Positions 1 to 8,192 of a stretch of 64,000 bases of DNA are shown piece by piece; the first letter of the stretch is position 1; the number at the start of each line of letters is the position of its first letter. The notes under the pieces are model-generated. The model searched no databases and had not been told where the DNA came from. It worked only from the letters and a program-made list of their open reading frames with translations. Origin of the DNA: CAVZGO01 sp963774935 (GTDB lineage: Bacteria; Chloroflexota; Anaerolineae; Anaerolineales; UBA4823); assembly GCA_963774935.1 (NCBI GenBank), contig CAVZGO010000013.1:1-64000 (forward strand). Direction: 5' to 3'. The position numbers and the translations under genes were made by a program.

Positions 1-11
1 AATTTTATCTA

Positions 12-28
12 ATGAAACCGTGTTTCAT
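12..28. promoter_or_regulatory. Dyad ATGAAAC-N3-GTTTCAT, possible operator
   Basis: A perfect 7-bp inverted repeat with a 3-base spacer. The half site with two extra bases (AGATGAAAC) recurs at 143-151, inside the spacer of the promoter at 135-163. Two copies of the same half site around one promoter suggest a repressor or activator site. No cognate regulator can be assigned. Confidence 0.4.
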
Positions 29-134
29 CTAGTAGGATATTAGCACTATTTGGGGGATAAGTCAAGTTACATCTGTCCTGTGCATCAGGGACATTAGAAA
101 ATCGCCCAATTTCAGTTCCACAGAGCGAAAACTG

Positions 135-163
135 TTGACACCAGATGAAACTTTTGCTAGAAT
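135..163 (+). promoter_or_regulatory. sigma70-type promoter of the first operon
   Basis: TTGACA at 135-140 and TAGAAT at 158-163 are separated by exactly 17 bases, a near-consensus housekeeping promoter. Transcription would start near 170, about 75 bases before the cupin gene. The spacer carries the AGATGAAAC half site also found at 22-30 in inverse orientation. Confidence 0.65.
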
Positions 164-189
164 CTAAGTGTTGCACAATATAAAACAAT

Positions 190-206
190 GTCTCACTATA
201 TGAGAC
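190..206. promoter_or_regulatory. Dyad GTCTCA-N5-TGAGAC in the 5' leader
   Basis: A perfect 6-bp inverted repeat with a 5-base spacer lies about 20 bases downstream of the predicted transcription start and 38 bases before the cupin ATG. Its geometry suits a dimeric repressor acting as a roadblock. The regulator is unknown. Confidence 0.4.
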
Positions 207-243
207 GCCTCTCGAAGGTTTGAGTTTCCTCTGGAGTGATGAT

Positions 244-612
244 ATGAAAAAACTACCATTTGTCAAGGCATCAGATGTTGAAGGAGAATACCGGACTCCC
301 CCGCGGGTCTCAAAGCTGCTTTTAGCCCCCAAGTTTGGAGGCGTGCACAATCTATCGATGGGGATGAATATCACCGAGGTAGGCAGCATGATCCCCGATC
401 ACCAGCACGACGAATCTGAAGAGGTGCTGTTCCTAATCAGCGGTCGCGCAAAGATCGTGATCGAAGGTGAAGGAGAATGGGAAATTGGTCCGGAGACCGC
501 CTTTTACTCCCCGCTTGGCAAGAAGCACCGCGTAGAAAATATCGGCGATGAGCCGCTAAAAATCGTTTGGGTCTACAGCCCACCCCTGCCAGCCCATCGC
601 TCTGAATCGTAA
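244..612 (+). CDS. Cupin-domain protein
   Basis: A 122-residue single-domain cupin. Motif 1 is visible around residues 47-67 with His53, His55 and a Glu at 59/60. Motif 2 contributes His95 (PLGKKH). These are the usual metal ligands of a small beta-barrel cupin. The ATG at 244 is chosen because GGAGTGAT lies just upstream; an in-frame TTG at 220 would precede that site. It is the first gene after a strong promoter and sits 29 bases before a TIM-barrel gene, so the two are likely co-transcribed. Small cupins may be isomerases, dioxygenases or ligand sensors. The substrate cannot be told from sequence. Confidence 0.85.
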   Translation: MKKLPFVKASDVEGEYRTPPRVSKLLLAPKFGGVHNLSMGMNITEVGSMIPDHQHDESEEVLFLISGRAKIVIEGEGEWEIGPETAFYSPLGKKHRVENIGDEPLKIVWVYSPPLPAHRSES

Positions 613-641
613 AACAAAAATTTATTTGAGGAGAACACATT

Positions 642-1556
642 ATGTTTGAAGAAACCCGCAAGTATCTAAAAAAGATCGGTATGCCGCAGGGCGATGCCTA
701 CGATATGCCATCCTCAAGTCTGCGTTTCCCGGATGGCGGCGCCTTCCGCATCGAGGTGCCGACGGTGAATTCGGCTGAGACTGTGGCTGCCCTGTTAGAA
801 ACATCCACCAAGAACGGCATCACCATCAACCGTGTCACTGAAACGTACGGCATGTTCCGCCACACCAAAGAGGAAATCAAAGAGATTTGCCGCCTGTGCC
901 ATGATTACGGGGCTGAGCTGCTGATGTCAACCGGCCCACGCGCCACTTATGATACCGGCGCAACGGTGCTTTCTCCACAAGGCGTTCGCATCAGCTACCG
1001 TCTGCGCGGCATGGACCAGGTCCTGCGTGGAGTGGAAGACATCAAGCGCGGCTATGACCTGGGTGTGCGAGGCTTCCTGATTTACGACGAAGGGATGCTT
1101 TGGCTGGTCGGGCAGATGCGCAAGGACGGGGCTCTGCCGAAGGAAATTATCTTTAAGACTTCAGCCCATTTAGGGCAGTGCAATCCGTGCTCATTCAAGC
1201 TCCTGGAGAGCCTCGGCGCTGACAGCATCAACCCGGTGCGTGACTTGCAAATCCCGATGATCGCCGCGCTTCGCCAGGCAGTCAAAACCCCCCTGGATGT
1301 GCACACCGATAACCCGCCCGGCTCGGGTGGTTTCATCCGCGTTTATGAAGCGCCAGAGATTGTGCGCGTCGCTGCGCCGGTGCACTGCAAGACAGGCAAC
1401 TCAGTCGTCAGCGGGCACGGTGAGATGACTTCTGCTGCTGATGGGAAGCGCATGGCAGACCAGGCTGCAATCGTTGTTGAGATGGTATCTAAGTATTATC
1501 CGGAGCTCAAGCAATCGCCGAAGGGATCCGACGATCTGCACCTGCCGGCAGTTTAA
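642..1556 (+). CDS. TIM-barrel protein, possibly U32-peptidase-like
   Basis: A 304-residue soluble protein preceded by GAGGAGAA. The alternating pattern of beta strands and helices, with motifs such as FKTSAHLGQCNPC (about residues 172-184) and DVHTDNPPGSGG (about 215-226), suggests a TIM barrel. It recalls proteins annotated as U32 peptidases or related barrel enzymes, but I do not recognise a definite family signature. It lies between a cupin and a creatininase-family hydrolase with short spacing, so it probably acts in the same small-molecule pathway. Several cysteines (for example CNPC) could bind a metal or cluster. The function is not assigned. Confidence 0.6.
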   Translation: MFEETRKYLKKIGMPQGDAYDMPSSSLRFPDGGAFRIEVPTVNSAETVAALLETSTKNGITINRVTETYGMFRHTKEEIKEICRLCHDYGAELLMSTGPRATYDTGATVLSPQGVRISYRLRGMDQVLRGVEDIKRGYDLGVRGFLIYDEGMLWLVGQMRKDGALPKEIIFKTSAHLGQCNPCSFKLLESLGADSINPVRDLQIPMIAALRQAVKTPLDVHTDNPPGSGGFIRVYEAPEIVRVAAPVHCKTGNSVVSGHGEMTSAADGKRMADQAAIVVEMVSKYYPELKQSPKGSDDLHLPAV

Positions 1557-1602
1557 TCCAAATAATTTATTGGTTGTTGATTTTGGAAAAAAGGAGTACA
1601 GC

Positions 1603-2568
1603 ATGGGTAAATGGCAGCTTCCACCTAAAGGCGGTCACATGGAAAGCCCCAACAAGGTTTACCTGCAGACCATGAATATGACCGAGATCAATGAGCGGCT
1701 TAAGACGAACGACTTGATCATTGTCCCGTTAGGCAGCACTGAATGCCATGGCGCCGCTCAACCCCTTGGAGAAGACACCTTTCTGGTGACACGCATGGCG
1801 GAGCAGGTAGCTCTCGAGGTGGGCTGCACGGTGGCGGAGCCGGTGTGGTATGGCTCCCATCCCTATAACCATCTCGGCATGCCGGGCACCGTTGTGGTCC
1901 CAGAAGACGCATTCCTGGCGAATATTCGCGCCATTATTGCCGGTTTGTGGAACATGGGCTTTCGCAAGCAGATATTCCTGAACGGACACGGCCAGGAAGA
2001 AGTCATCCCGCTGGCACTCCACCAATGGGCGAAAAAATACCAGGTGCCTTGTGTATTAATATCACTGCACTGGCCGACTGTAATAAAAGATTTCCTGAAA
2101 GATAAGGCGCACGGTGGGCCATTCGATACCCCATTCCAACATGCCTGTGAAGTGGAAGCCTCCTACTCGCTTGCGTTGTTCCCGGAATTTATGAATATGG
2201 AGCTGGCGGTGGACACCAAACCCGAAGGCTTCTTACCCCCCGGATATGTGGATAAGGGCGGAGAAGTCTACCACGCGCCAATCAAAGGACATGAGCATGT
2301 CGGGCTGGGAGGAGCAGAGATCCTGGTTTACCCGGAAGGGGTGATCGGCAGCCCTACCAAAGCCAATGCAGAGAAAGCTTATCCGGGTGTCGAAGCGGCG
2401 ATGGATTTCATGGTGAAGTTGATTGGCGACATCATGACGCGCTTCCCAGCCGGGGAGCTCCCGCCGGTTGACAAGGTCACGCAGCGCGACCCGGCAGAGA
2501 TAGAGGCGCTGATCAAGGGACCTCTGAATGGCGGCAAGCATATTTATACGGTTGCTTATCCGCCTTAA
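1603..2568 (+). CDS. Creatininase-family hydrolase
   Basis: A 321-residue protein of the creatininase superfamily, metal-dependent amidohydrolases and ring-opening hydrolases. Expected metal-site motifs are visible: GSTECHG (Glu47, His49), LGEDTF (Asp58), LNGHGQE (His129) and HACEVEAS (Glu183/185). The start at ATG 1603 follows AAGGAG by 6 bases; the reading frame is open further upstream but would overlap the preceding gene. The family includes creatininase, FAPy deformylase and the inositol-pathway hydrolase IolN. The overall form, ending in a conserved-looking KHIYTVAYPP tail, made me consider an IolN-like role, but that is tentative. Co-transcription with the cupin and TIM-barrel genes is likely. 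Confidence 0.85.
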   Translation: MGKWQLPPKGGHMESPNKVYLQTMNMTEINERLKTNDLIIVPLGSTECHGAAQPLGEDTFLVTRMAEQVALEVGCTVAEPVWYGSHPYNHLGMPGTVVVPEDAFLANIRAIIAGLWNMGFRKQIFLNGHGQEEVIPLALHQWAKKYQVPCVLISLHWPTVIKDFLKDKAHGGPFDTPFQHACEVEASYSLALFPEFMNMELAVDTKPEGFLPPGYVDKGGEVYHAPIKGHEHVGLGGAEILVYPEGVIGSPTKANAEKAYPGVEAAMDFMVKLIGDIMTRFPAGELPPVDKVTQRDPAEIEALIKGPLNGGKHIYTVAYPP

Positions 2569-2646
2569 AAATCAACGAAATAATGAGTGAGCGATCCATG
2601 CATTCGAGCGATCTCACACAGACCGCAGACAAGATGTGATGAGCCC

Positions 2647-2699
2647 AAGCCCCGCTACCTACCGAACTTGGTTGTTTCAATGTGGTGATAGCGGGGTTT
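2647..2699 (+). terminator. Stem-loop after the creatininase gene
   Basis: AAGCCCCGCTA (2647-2657) pairs with TAGCGGGGTTT (2689-2699), 11 bp with one G-U pair, enclosing a 31-base loop. It falls in the 202-base gap before the AOR gene. The T tract is short, so it may be a weak terminator or an mRNA-processing hairpin that separates expression of the two gene groups. Confidence 0.4.
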
Positions 2700-2770
2700 A
2701 TGCTCTGCCATTTAAATCAAAGGCTTATGTCGGTTGGAAACAGCCTGCGAACGAAGAAATGGAGTGAAAG

Positions 2771-4484
2771 ATGAAACTATTACGTGTGGATATGAATACG
2801 CTTCAAGTCGCATGGGAACCAGCGAGTGAGCCGTATGATCGCCTTGGCGGCAGGGCGTTAATCGCCAAATTGCTGCTTGAAGAAATTCCAGCCACCTGCG
2901 ATGCCCTGGGTCCCCACAATAAACTTAATCTTTACACCCGGCTTACTGGGTGGCGCCGGCGTGACTACTGCTGGACGCCTGTCTGTAGGAGCAAAAAGCC
3001 CGCTGACTGGAGGTGTGAAGGAAGCGAATGCTGGCGGCACCGCCGGTGATACGTTAGGTAAGCTGGGAATAAAGGCGATCGTCATCGAAGGGCAGCCAGC
3101 ACAGGACGAGCTCTATCTCCTGCATATCCAGGGTGAGAACGCCAGGCTGCTCCCAGCAGGAGAAGCGTGCGGTCTTGGCACATACGCCACATCGGATCAC
3201 CTGCAAGAACGCTACGGTGCTGGCAGCACTATCATTTGCATCGGACAGGCTGGCGAATACCTGATGCGAGGAGCCAGCATCTCGGTCACCGGAGAGCGTG
3301 ACCAGCGCAGCAACCATGCCGCACGTGGCGGACTGGGAGCGGTGATGGGCAGCAAAGGTCTGAAAGCCATCATTATCGATAAGCCAGTGGGAAAGGTAGT
3401 TCCCTTTGCCGATGAGGAGCTCTTCCGCAACGCAGCCCGGACTTTTGCGCAGAAATTGATCAACGATCCAAAGTTGGGAACGCAAGGATCGCAGCATTTG
3501 TACGGAACAGCTTCGATTGTAGGGGCTGTCAACGAGATGGGCTCACTGCCTACAAAGAACTTCAACAGCGGCAGTTTTGAACCCGCCACGAACTTGCGCG
3601 GCGAGCACATGCGCGAGGTTATTTTGGAACGCGAGGGCAAAATCGGCACGCGCTGTATGCCAGGCTGCGTGATTTCCTGCCGCAACCAGTATGTAGATGA
3701 TGCAGGAGAACCCATCGTCGGCACCCTGCAGTACGAAACGATTTCCCTGGTGGGTTCCAACCTTGGTATCGGAAATTTGGATGATGTCGCCCGGCTCAAC
3801 TACATGTGCAACGACTTTGGCGTGGACACCATTGAAACCGGCGCTGCGCTGGGTGTGGCGGTGGAGGCAGGTCTGGCAACCTTTGGGGATACCGAATCGT
3901 TCATCGGCTTATTGAACCAGGTGGGTGAGGGCACCGTCCTAGGAAGGGTGATCGGAAATGGCGCAGTGACAACCGGGAATGTCTTCGGGATCAGGCGAGT
4001 ACCGGCTGCGTTGGGACAGGCGATGCCGGGCTATGATCCGCGCAGCCTGAAAGGGAACGGCGTCACCTATGCTACATCACCACAAGGCGCAGATCACACC
4101 GCCGGGAATGCCTTCGGCGCACGCAAGGAAGTCAATCCGTTAGGCATCCAGGGCCAGAAGGAACTTTCGCTCAAACTGCAGATCATCGCAGCAATGCTCG
4201 ACAGCACCGGCTTGTGTTTATTCGCCCGCCCGCCAGTGATTGCCAATCCGCAGCTCATGGTGGATATGCTCAATGGCATTTATGGGTGGAATTGGACAAC
4301 AGCAGACTTGGATCGCTACAACCGGGAGGTGTTGAAGACCGAAATCGAGTTCAATCGCCGGGCAGGCATCACGGCGGCAGACCATCGCATCCCCGAGTAT
4401 ATGCGCGAGGAACCTCTGGCGCCGCACAACGCGACATTTGATATTCCGGATTCCGAACTAGACGCGGTTTTCGACACGCTGTGA
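2771..4484 (+). pseudogene. Aldehyde ferredoxin oxidoreductase (AOR) family, one frameshift
   Basis: This is a tungsten- or molybdenum-pterin oxidoreductase of about 570 residues that would oxidise an aldehyde or related substrate with ferredoxin. The N-terminal part (2771 to about 2926) ends in DALGPHNKL, and the expected continuation IFTPG is one frame over. One surplus base within 2924-2929 (CTTAATC) explains this. Downstream the frame is intact. GGLGAVMGSKGLKA is the pterin-binding signature, and CMPGCVISC with a later Cys in DSTGLC gives four 4Fe-4S cysteines. The MoaD-like gene overlaps its stop. The gene is probably functional if the extra base is a sequencing error. AOR enzymes are oxygen-sensitive, which contrasts with the oxygenase genes nearby. 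Confidence 0.85.
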
Positions 4485-4714
4485 ACAATATGGTATTCGA
4501 GGTGGAGCTCTTTGGACAATTGGCATCGGGCAGGCAGCCGAAGCAAATCCTGAATCCAGGTGCTGCGTTGGATGTCCAAGAAGTGGTTGTTTTATTAGGG
4601 CTCGATCCGGAAGAGATCGGATTAATTACGATTAATGGCATACAAAGCGAACTGGAGGATAAGATCGAGCCCGACTGCCGGCTGTGTTTCTTCCCACATA
4701 TGTCAGGTGGATGA
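4481..4714 (+). CDS. MoaD/ThiS-like ubiquitin-fold protein
   Basis: A 77-residue beta-grasp protein ending in Gly-Gly (HMSGG), the tail that is adenylated and thiocarboxylated in MoaD and ThiS. The GTG at 4481 overlaps the AOR stop codon; an ATG at 4490 is an alternative. MoaD-like genes next to AOR genes are common and are thought to supply sulfur for the pterin cofactor of that enzyme. Translational coupling to AOR supports a dedicated partner. Confidence 0.8.
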   Translation: MNNMVFEVELFGQLASGRQPKQILNPGAALDVQEVVVLLGLDPEEIGLITINGIQSELEDKIEPDCRLCFFPHMSGG

Positions 4715-4776
4715 AGATTTTTGACAACATAACATGACCAGAACTGTTACGTCCAAACCTTACTAAAGGAGAGCGC

Positions 4777-5508
4777 ATGACCTTTTTGCAGGTTGAAGGA
4801 TTAAGCAAATCATTTGGGGGATTACGGGCAGTTCAAGATATAAGCTTTGAGGTCGAACAAGGAGAAACCCTTGGTATCATCGGTCCCAATGGCTCAGGCA
4901 AAACCACAACCCTAAATCTGCTGACAGGTTTCATTAAACCCGATTCTGGGACGGTACTGTTTAAAGGAGAGAATGTAACCGGGCTTCCAAGATATCAATT
5001 AAGCCATAAAGGCATGGCAAGAACCTTTCAATTGATCAAGCCATTCCTGCAATTTTCCGCGCTGCAGAATGTCATGGTGGGGAGGGTGTACGGCCAAAGT
5101 CCCGCCAAGACTCTTAGCGTGGCAGCCGCGGAGGCAAAATCAATCCTTGAGTTAATGGGATTGCTGGGCAAAGCAGATGTGCTGGCCAAGGACTTGACCT
5201 TGATGGAACGTAAGCGGCTTGAGCTGGCTAGAGCGCTAGCAACCAGCCCTCAACTGCTCCTATTGGATGAGCTGATGGCTGGTTTGAATCATGCTGAAGC
5301 TGAGACCGCCATGCAATTGATCAGGCAGATTAAGAACGATCTGAATCTGACCATCCTCATCGTGGAGCATATCGTAAAGGCCGTTGTGGGGCTATCGGAC
5401 CGCGTGGTTGTATTAAATATGGGAAGAAAAATCGCAGAAGACCTGCCCATGAATATCATTCATGACCCTCAAGTCATCGATGTTTATCTTGGAAAAGCCC
5501 ATGCTTAA
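4777..5508 (+). CDS. livG: LIV-type ABC transporter ATPase (LivG-like)
   Basis: A 243-residue nucleotide-binding subunit of a branched-chain-amino-acid-type importer. The Walker A is GPNGSGKTT (about residues 35-43) and the Walker B is LLLLDELMAGL, followed by the usual LNHAE segment of LivG proteins. The ABC signature is unusual: DLTLMERKRLELARAL replaces LSGGQ or LSYGQ. ATG 4777 follows AAAGGAGAG. It overlaps the next ATPase gene by 8 bases. The substrate need not be an amino acid; HAAT-type systems also carry aromatic acids, urea and amides, and this cluster argues for an aromatic or amide compound. Confidence 0.9.
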   Translation: MTFLQVEGLSKSFGGLRAVQDISFEVEQGETLGIIGPNGSGKTTTLNLLTGFIKPDSGTVLFKGENVTGLPRYQLSHKGMARTFQLIKPFLQFSALQNVMVGRVYGQSPAKTLSVAAAEAKSILELMGLLGKADVLAKDLTLMERKRLELARALATSPQLLLLDELMAGLNHAEAETAMQLIRQIKNDLNLTILIVEHIVKAVVGLSDRVVVLNMGRKIAEDLPMNIIHDPQVIDVYLGKAHA

Positions 5509-6202
5509 TATAGAAGCAGTCGATGCATTCTATGGAGACCTCCAGGCACTCTGGAATATCTCACTGCAGGTTGACCAGGGGGAGCTTGTAGCCCTCGTCG
5601 GTCCAAATGGCGCCGGGAAAACTACCACCCTGAAAGTGATCACAGGACTGATCAGGCCTGCCTCGGGTAGTGTTCGATTCGACGAGCATTCCCTGGGCAA
5701 AGAACCGGTTCATAAAATCGTCGAATTTGGAATCTCCCAGGTGCCTGAGGGCGGCAGGGCGTTTACGGGTCTGACCGTGCTTGAAAATCTGGAATTAGGA
5801 GCATTCATACGTAATGCCAGAAAAGTAAAGGATCAATCTTTGAAGCGTGTGTTTGAGATCTTTCCACGTCTTGAAGAGAGACAGAAACAACAAGCGGGCA
5901 CGTTGAGCGGCGGTGAGCGCCAGATGCTGGCGATTGGCAGGGCGTTAATGTCGCAACCGAAATTACTGCTGCTGGATGAACCTTCGTTCGGGTTGGCTCC
6001 TATTCTGGTCCAGCACATGTTCGAAATGATTGGCGAGATCAACCGGCAAGGGGTGACCGTTTTGCTGGTAGAACAAAATGTTCGTGCCGCGCTTGAGCTG
6101 GCGCAAAGAGCTTATGTAATCGAAAACGGAAGAATCGTCGGAGAAGGCAAAGGAGATGCTCTCCTATCCTTTGAATCTATTCGCAGTGCATACTTGGGAT
6201 AG
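5501..6202 (+). CDS. livF: LIV-type ABC transporter ATPase (LivF-like)
   Basis: A 233-residue second ATPase with canonical motifs: Walker A GPNGAGKTT, signature LSGGERQMLAIGRAL and Walker B LLLLDEPSFGLAP. The start ATG at 5501 overlaps the 3' end of livG, giving translational coupling. The ATG at 5480 in the same frame would extend it without added homology. It would pair with LivG at the cytoplasmic face of the LivH/LivM pore. Confidence 0.92.
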   Translation: MLNIEAVDAFYGDLQALWNISLQVDQGELVALVGPNGAGKTTTLKVITGLIRPASGSVRFDEHSLGKEPVHKIVEFGISQVPEGGRAFTGLTVLENLELGAFIRNARKVKDQSLKRVFEIFPRLEERQKQQAGTLSGGERQMLAIGRALMSQPKLLLLDEPSFGLAPILVQHMFEMIGEINRQGVTVLLVEQNVRAALELAQRAYVIENGRIVGEGKGDALLSFESIRSAYLG

Positions 6203-6219
6203 TAAAGGATTCTTAATTA

Positions 6220-7101
6220 ATGACTGAAGTCTTCATTCAAAACCTGGTTTTCGGAATTCTGTTAGGCTCATTATATGGATTGGCAGCCGTGGGCATCTCA
6301 ATGGTCTTCGGGGTCACAAAATTTCTAAATGTCGCCCATGGTGAGCTATTGATGTTCGGCGGCTATGCAACCTACTGGCTGTTCAATCTATTAGAACTCG
6401 ATCCTTTCCTGTCACTCCCCCTGACGATCGCATTTCTGATTGTGATTGGTTTCGTCCTCTACCGCTTGCTGTTTGTTCGCATGGTCAAGTTAAAAGAAGA
6501 AGATAAGATCAAAAACACCATGCTGATCGGTTTTGGCTTGACTCTAGTTTTACAGAACATCGCGTTAAGCCTGTGGACTGCCGATGATCGCGGAATTACC
6601 ACATCCTACTCCGGCGAAGCCTTTGTCGTGATGGGCATCCGCTTCCCATACGTGCGCGTTGCGGGTCTGGTAATTGCCCTGATATGCATGTTTGCCTTGC
6701 AGCAATTCCTGCGCAAGAGCTACACCGGGAAAGCGATCCGGGCGACCGTTGAAGATTGGGAAGCAGCCGCCCTGGTGGGAATTAACACGCAAAAGGTCTA
6801 TCTACTCTCCTTCCTGATCGGAACGGCGCTCGCCGGGGTGGCAGGCGCCCTGGTCAGTGTAACCTTCTCAGTTGATCCATCGATGGGAATGAGCTGGACG
6901 CTCAAGGCATTGATTGTGATGGTGTTGGGCGGATTAGGGAACTTCATGGGAACCTTCTTTGGAGGCATCCTGCTGGGTGTTACAGAATCGACCACTGCTT
7001 TATTCATCAGCGGTAACTACCGCCAGGTTGTTGGACTCATCCTTTTCCTTTTGGTGTTGATATTCAGACCCCAAGGCTTGTTCGGCGCAAAGGAAAAGTG
7101 A
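6220..7101 (+). CDS. livH: LIV-type ABC permease (LivH-like)
   Basis: A 293-residue membrane protein with about eight hydrophobic segments. It has the LivH hallmarks LYGLAAVGISMVFG near the N-terminus and VMVLGGLGNFMGTFFGGILLG near residues 228-248. It starts 17 bases after livF and is followed by livM after 4 bases. Together with LivM it would form the transmembrane channel. Confidence 0.92.
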   Translation: MTEVFIQNLVFGILLGSLYGLAAVGISMVFGVTKFLNVAHGELLMFGGYATYWLFNLLELDPFLSLPLTIAFLIVIGFVLYRLLFVRMVKLKEEDKIKNTMLIGFGLTLVLQNIALSLWTADDRGITTSYSGEAFVVMGIRFPYVRVAGLVIALICMFALQQFLRKSYTGKAIRATVEDWEAAALVGINTQKVYLLSFLIGTALAGVAGALVSVTFSVDPSMGMSWTLKALIVMVLGGLGNFMGTFFGGILLGVTESTTALFISGNYRQVVGLILFLLVLIFRPQGLFGAKEK

Positions 7102-7105
7102 CCTG

Positions 7106-8065
7106 ATGAAAAGATTACAGATCGTATTCATTGTTGTACTCATCCTGATCCTTGCCGTTCTCCCGCTGGTGATCGAAAAAGAGAATATCATCAACCTCTT
7201 GATTTTGATCTTCCTGTATGTAACTCTTGCTTCGAGCTGGAATATTCTGGGGGGCTTTACCGGGCAAACCAGTCTCGGTCATGCAGCATTCTTTGGGCTG
7301 GGCAGCCTGCTTGCTCGCCAGCTCTGGACGGGAGGATTCCCGCTGCTGCCGAGCATCCTGGCAGGCGGGCTGCTGGCAGTAGCCTTTGCACTTATCATTG
7401 GAGCTCCGGCATTCCGGCTGAAAGGTGTGTACTTTGCCATCGGCACGCTGGCGCTCGCGCAAATTCTCAATGTCACGGTTGGGAATCTGTTTCCAACGAT
7501 TTCTGCTCTGCCCATCGAAATGCTGAAAAACTACCAGCTAACACCGCGCTACTACCTGTTCCTGGGAATGGTCATCATCGTTGTTGGAGCTGCTTATGCC
7601 TTAGCCAATTCAAAAAAGGGTCTCGGTATGATGGCTGTGCGAGAGGAAGAAGATGCGGCAGAATCGCTTGGGGTTAGCGCCCTCGGACATAAGCTTCTTG
7701 CGCTGGTGATCAGCGCCTTTTTTACCGGGCTGGCTGGTGGGGCTTTCGCATACTATCACGTCAGTTATTACCCCCAGTTCACATTTTCTCCGGTGTGGAG
7801 CCTGGACATGCTGACCATGGTTTATATCGGGGGCACAGGCACCATCCTTGGTCCAATCATCGGCGCTGTGTTTTTTGTGGTGATGAAGGAGTTTTTGGTT
7901 TTGAATGTGGGTGAATACCACCTGATCATCTTTGGTGTGCTGTTCATTCTTGTCGTGCTCTTCCTGCCGGGTGGAATTATTTCGATTTGGAAATTAGGTC
8001 GCAACGCTTTCAGACGGCGGGCAAAGCCGAGAGGAAATCATCCCGCCCTCGAAAAGTCGAGTTGA
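7106..8065 (+). CDS. livM: LIV-type ABC permease (LivM-like)
   Basis: A 319-residue inner-membrane permease. The segment LGGFTGQTSLGHAAFFGLG (about residues 46-64) and the later YIGGTGTILGPIIGA are typical LivM motifs. The N-terminal hydrophobic helix starts immediately. It completes a two-ATPase, two-permease importer whose binding protein is the fused lipoprotein 124 bases downstream. Confidence 0.92.
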   Translation: MKRLQIVFIVVLILILAVLPLVIEKENIINLLILIFLYVTLASSWNILGGFTGQTSLGHAAFFGLGSLLARQLWTGGFPLLPSILAGGLLAVAFALIIGAPAFRLKGVYFAIGTLALAQILNVTVGNLFPTISALPIEMLKNYQLTPRYYLFLGMVIIVVGAAYALANSKKGLGMMAVREEEDAAESLGVSALGHKLLALVISAFFTGLAGGAFAYYHVSYYPQFTFSPVWSLDMLTMVYIGGTGTILGPIIGAVFFVVMKEFLVLNVGEYHLIIFGVLFILVVLFLPGGIISIWKLGRNAFRRRAKPRGNHPALEKSS

Positions 8066-8090
8066 CATCTACTGTTGACACAGGTTTATC
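8062..8090 (+). promoter_or_regulatory. Possible promoter for the hybrid binding-protein gene
   Basis: TTGACA at 8062-8067 and TTTATC at 8085-8090 are spaced by 17 bases and overlap the livM stop codon. A second TTGACA occurs at 8075-8080. An internal promoter would allow the binding protein to be made in excess of the membrane components, as is usual. Confidence 0.4.
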
Positions 8091-8117
8091 GCATGTAGAA
8101 GGAGGTGGTCCATTGCA

Positions 8118-8192
8118 TTGATTTTGACCGAACAAGTTCACAACCTATCCAATTCAGATTCAGAACTTACGTTCGTGGAGGATGAACTATGA
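8118..8192 (+). other. Possible 24-codon leader ORF upstream of the binding protein
   Basis: A strong ribosome-binding sequence AAGGAGGTGG at about 8098-8107 does not serve the lipoprotein gene, which has its own GGAGGA before 8189. An open frame from TTG 8118 reads 24 codons and its TGA overlaps the lipoprotein ATG (ATGA). A shorter TTG-initiated two-codon ORF at 8113 has better spacing. It could be a coupling leader peptide or chance. Confidence 0.25.

Noticed and set aside
220..243. Longer cupin start at TTG 220
   Set aside because: The ribosome-binding sequence GGAGTGAT lies downstream of this codon and fits the ATG at 244.
2877..2925. Separate start for the second part of the AOR gene
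   Set aside because: The sequence before NLIFTPG has no homology; the other frame supplies the conserved N-terminus, so one frameshifted gene is simpler than two genes.
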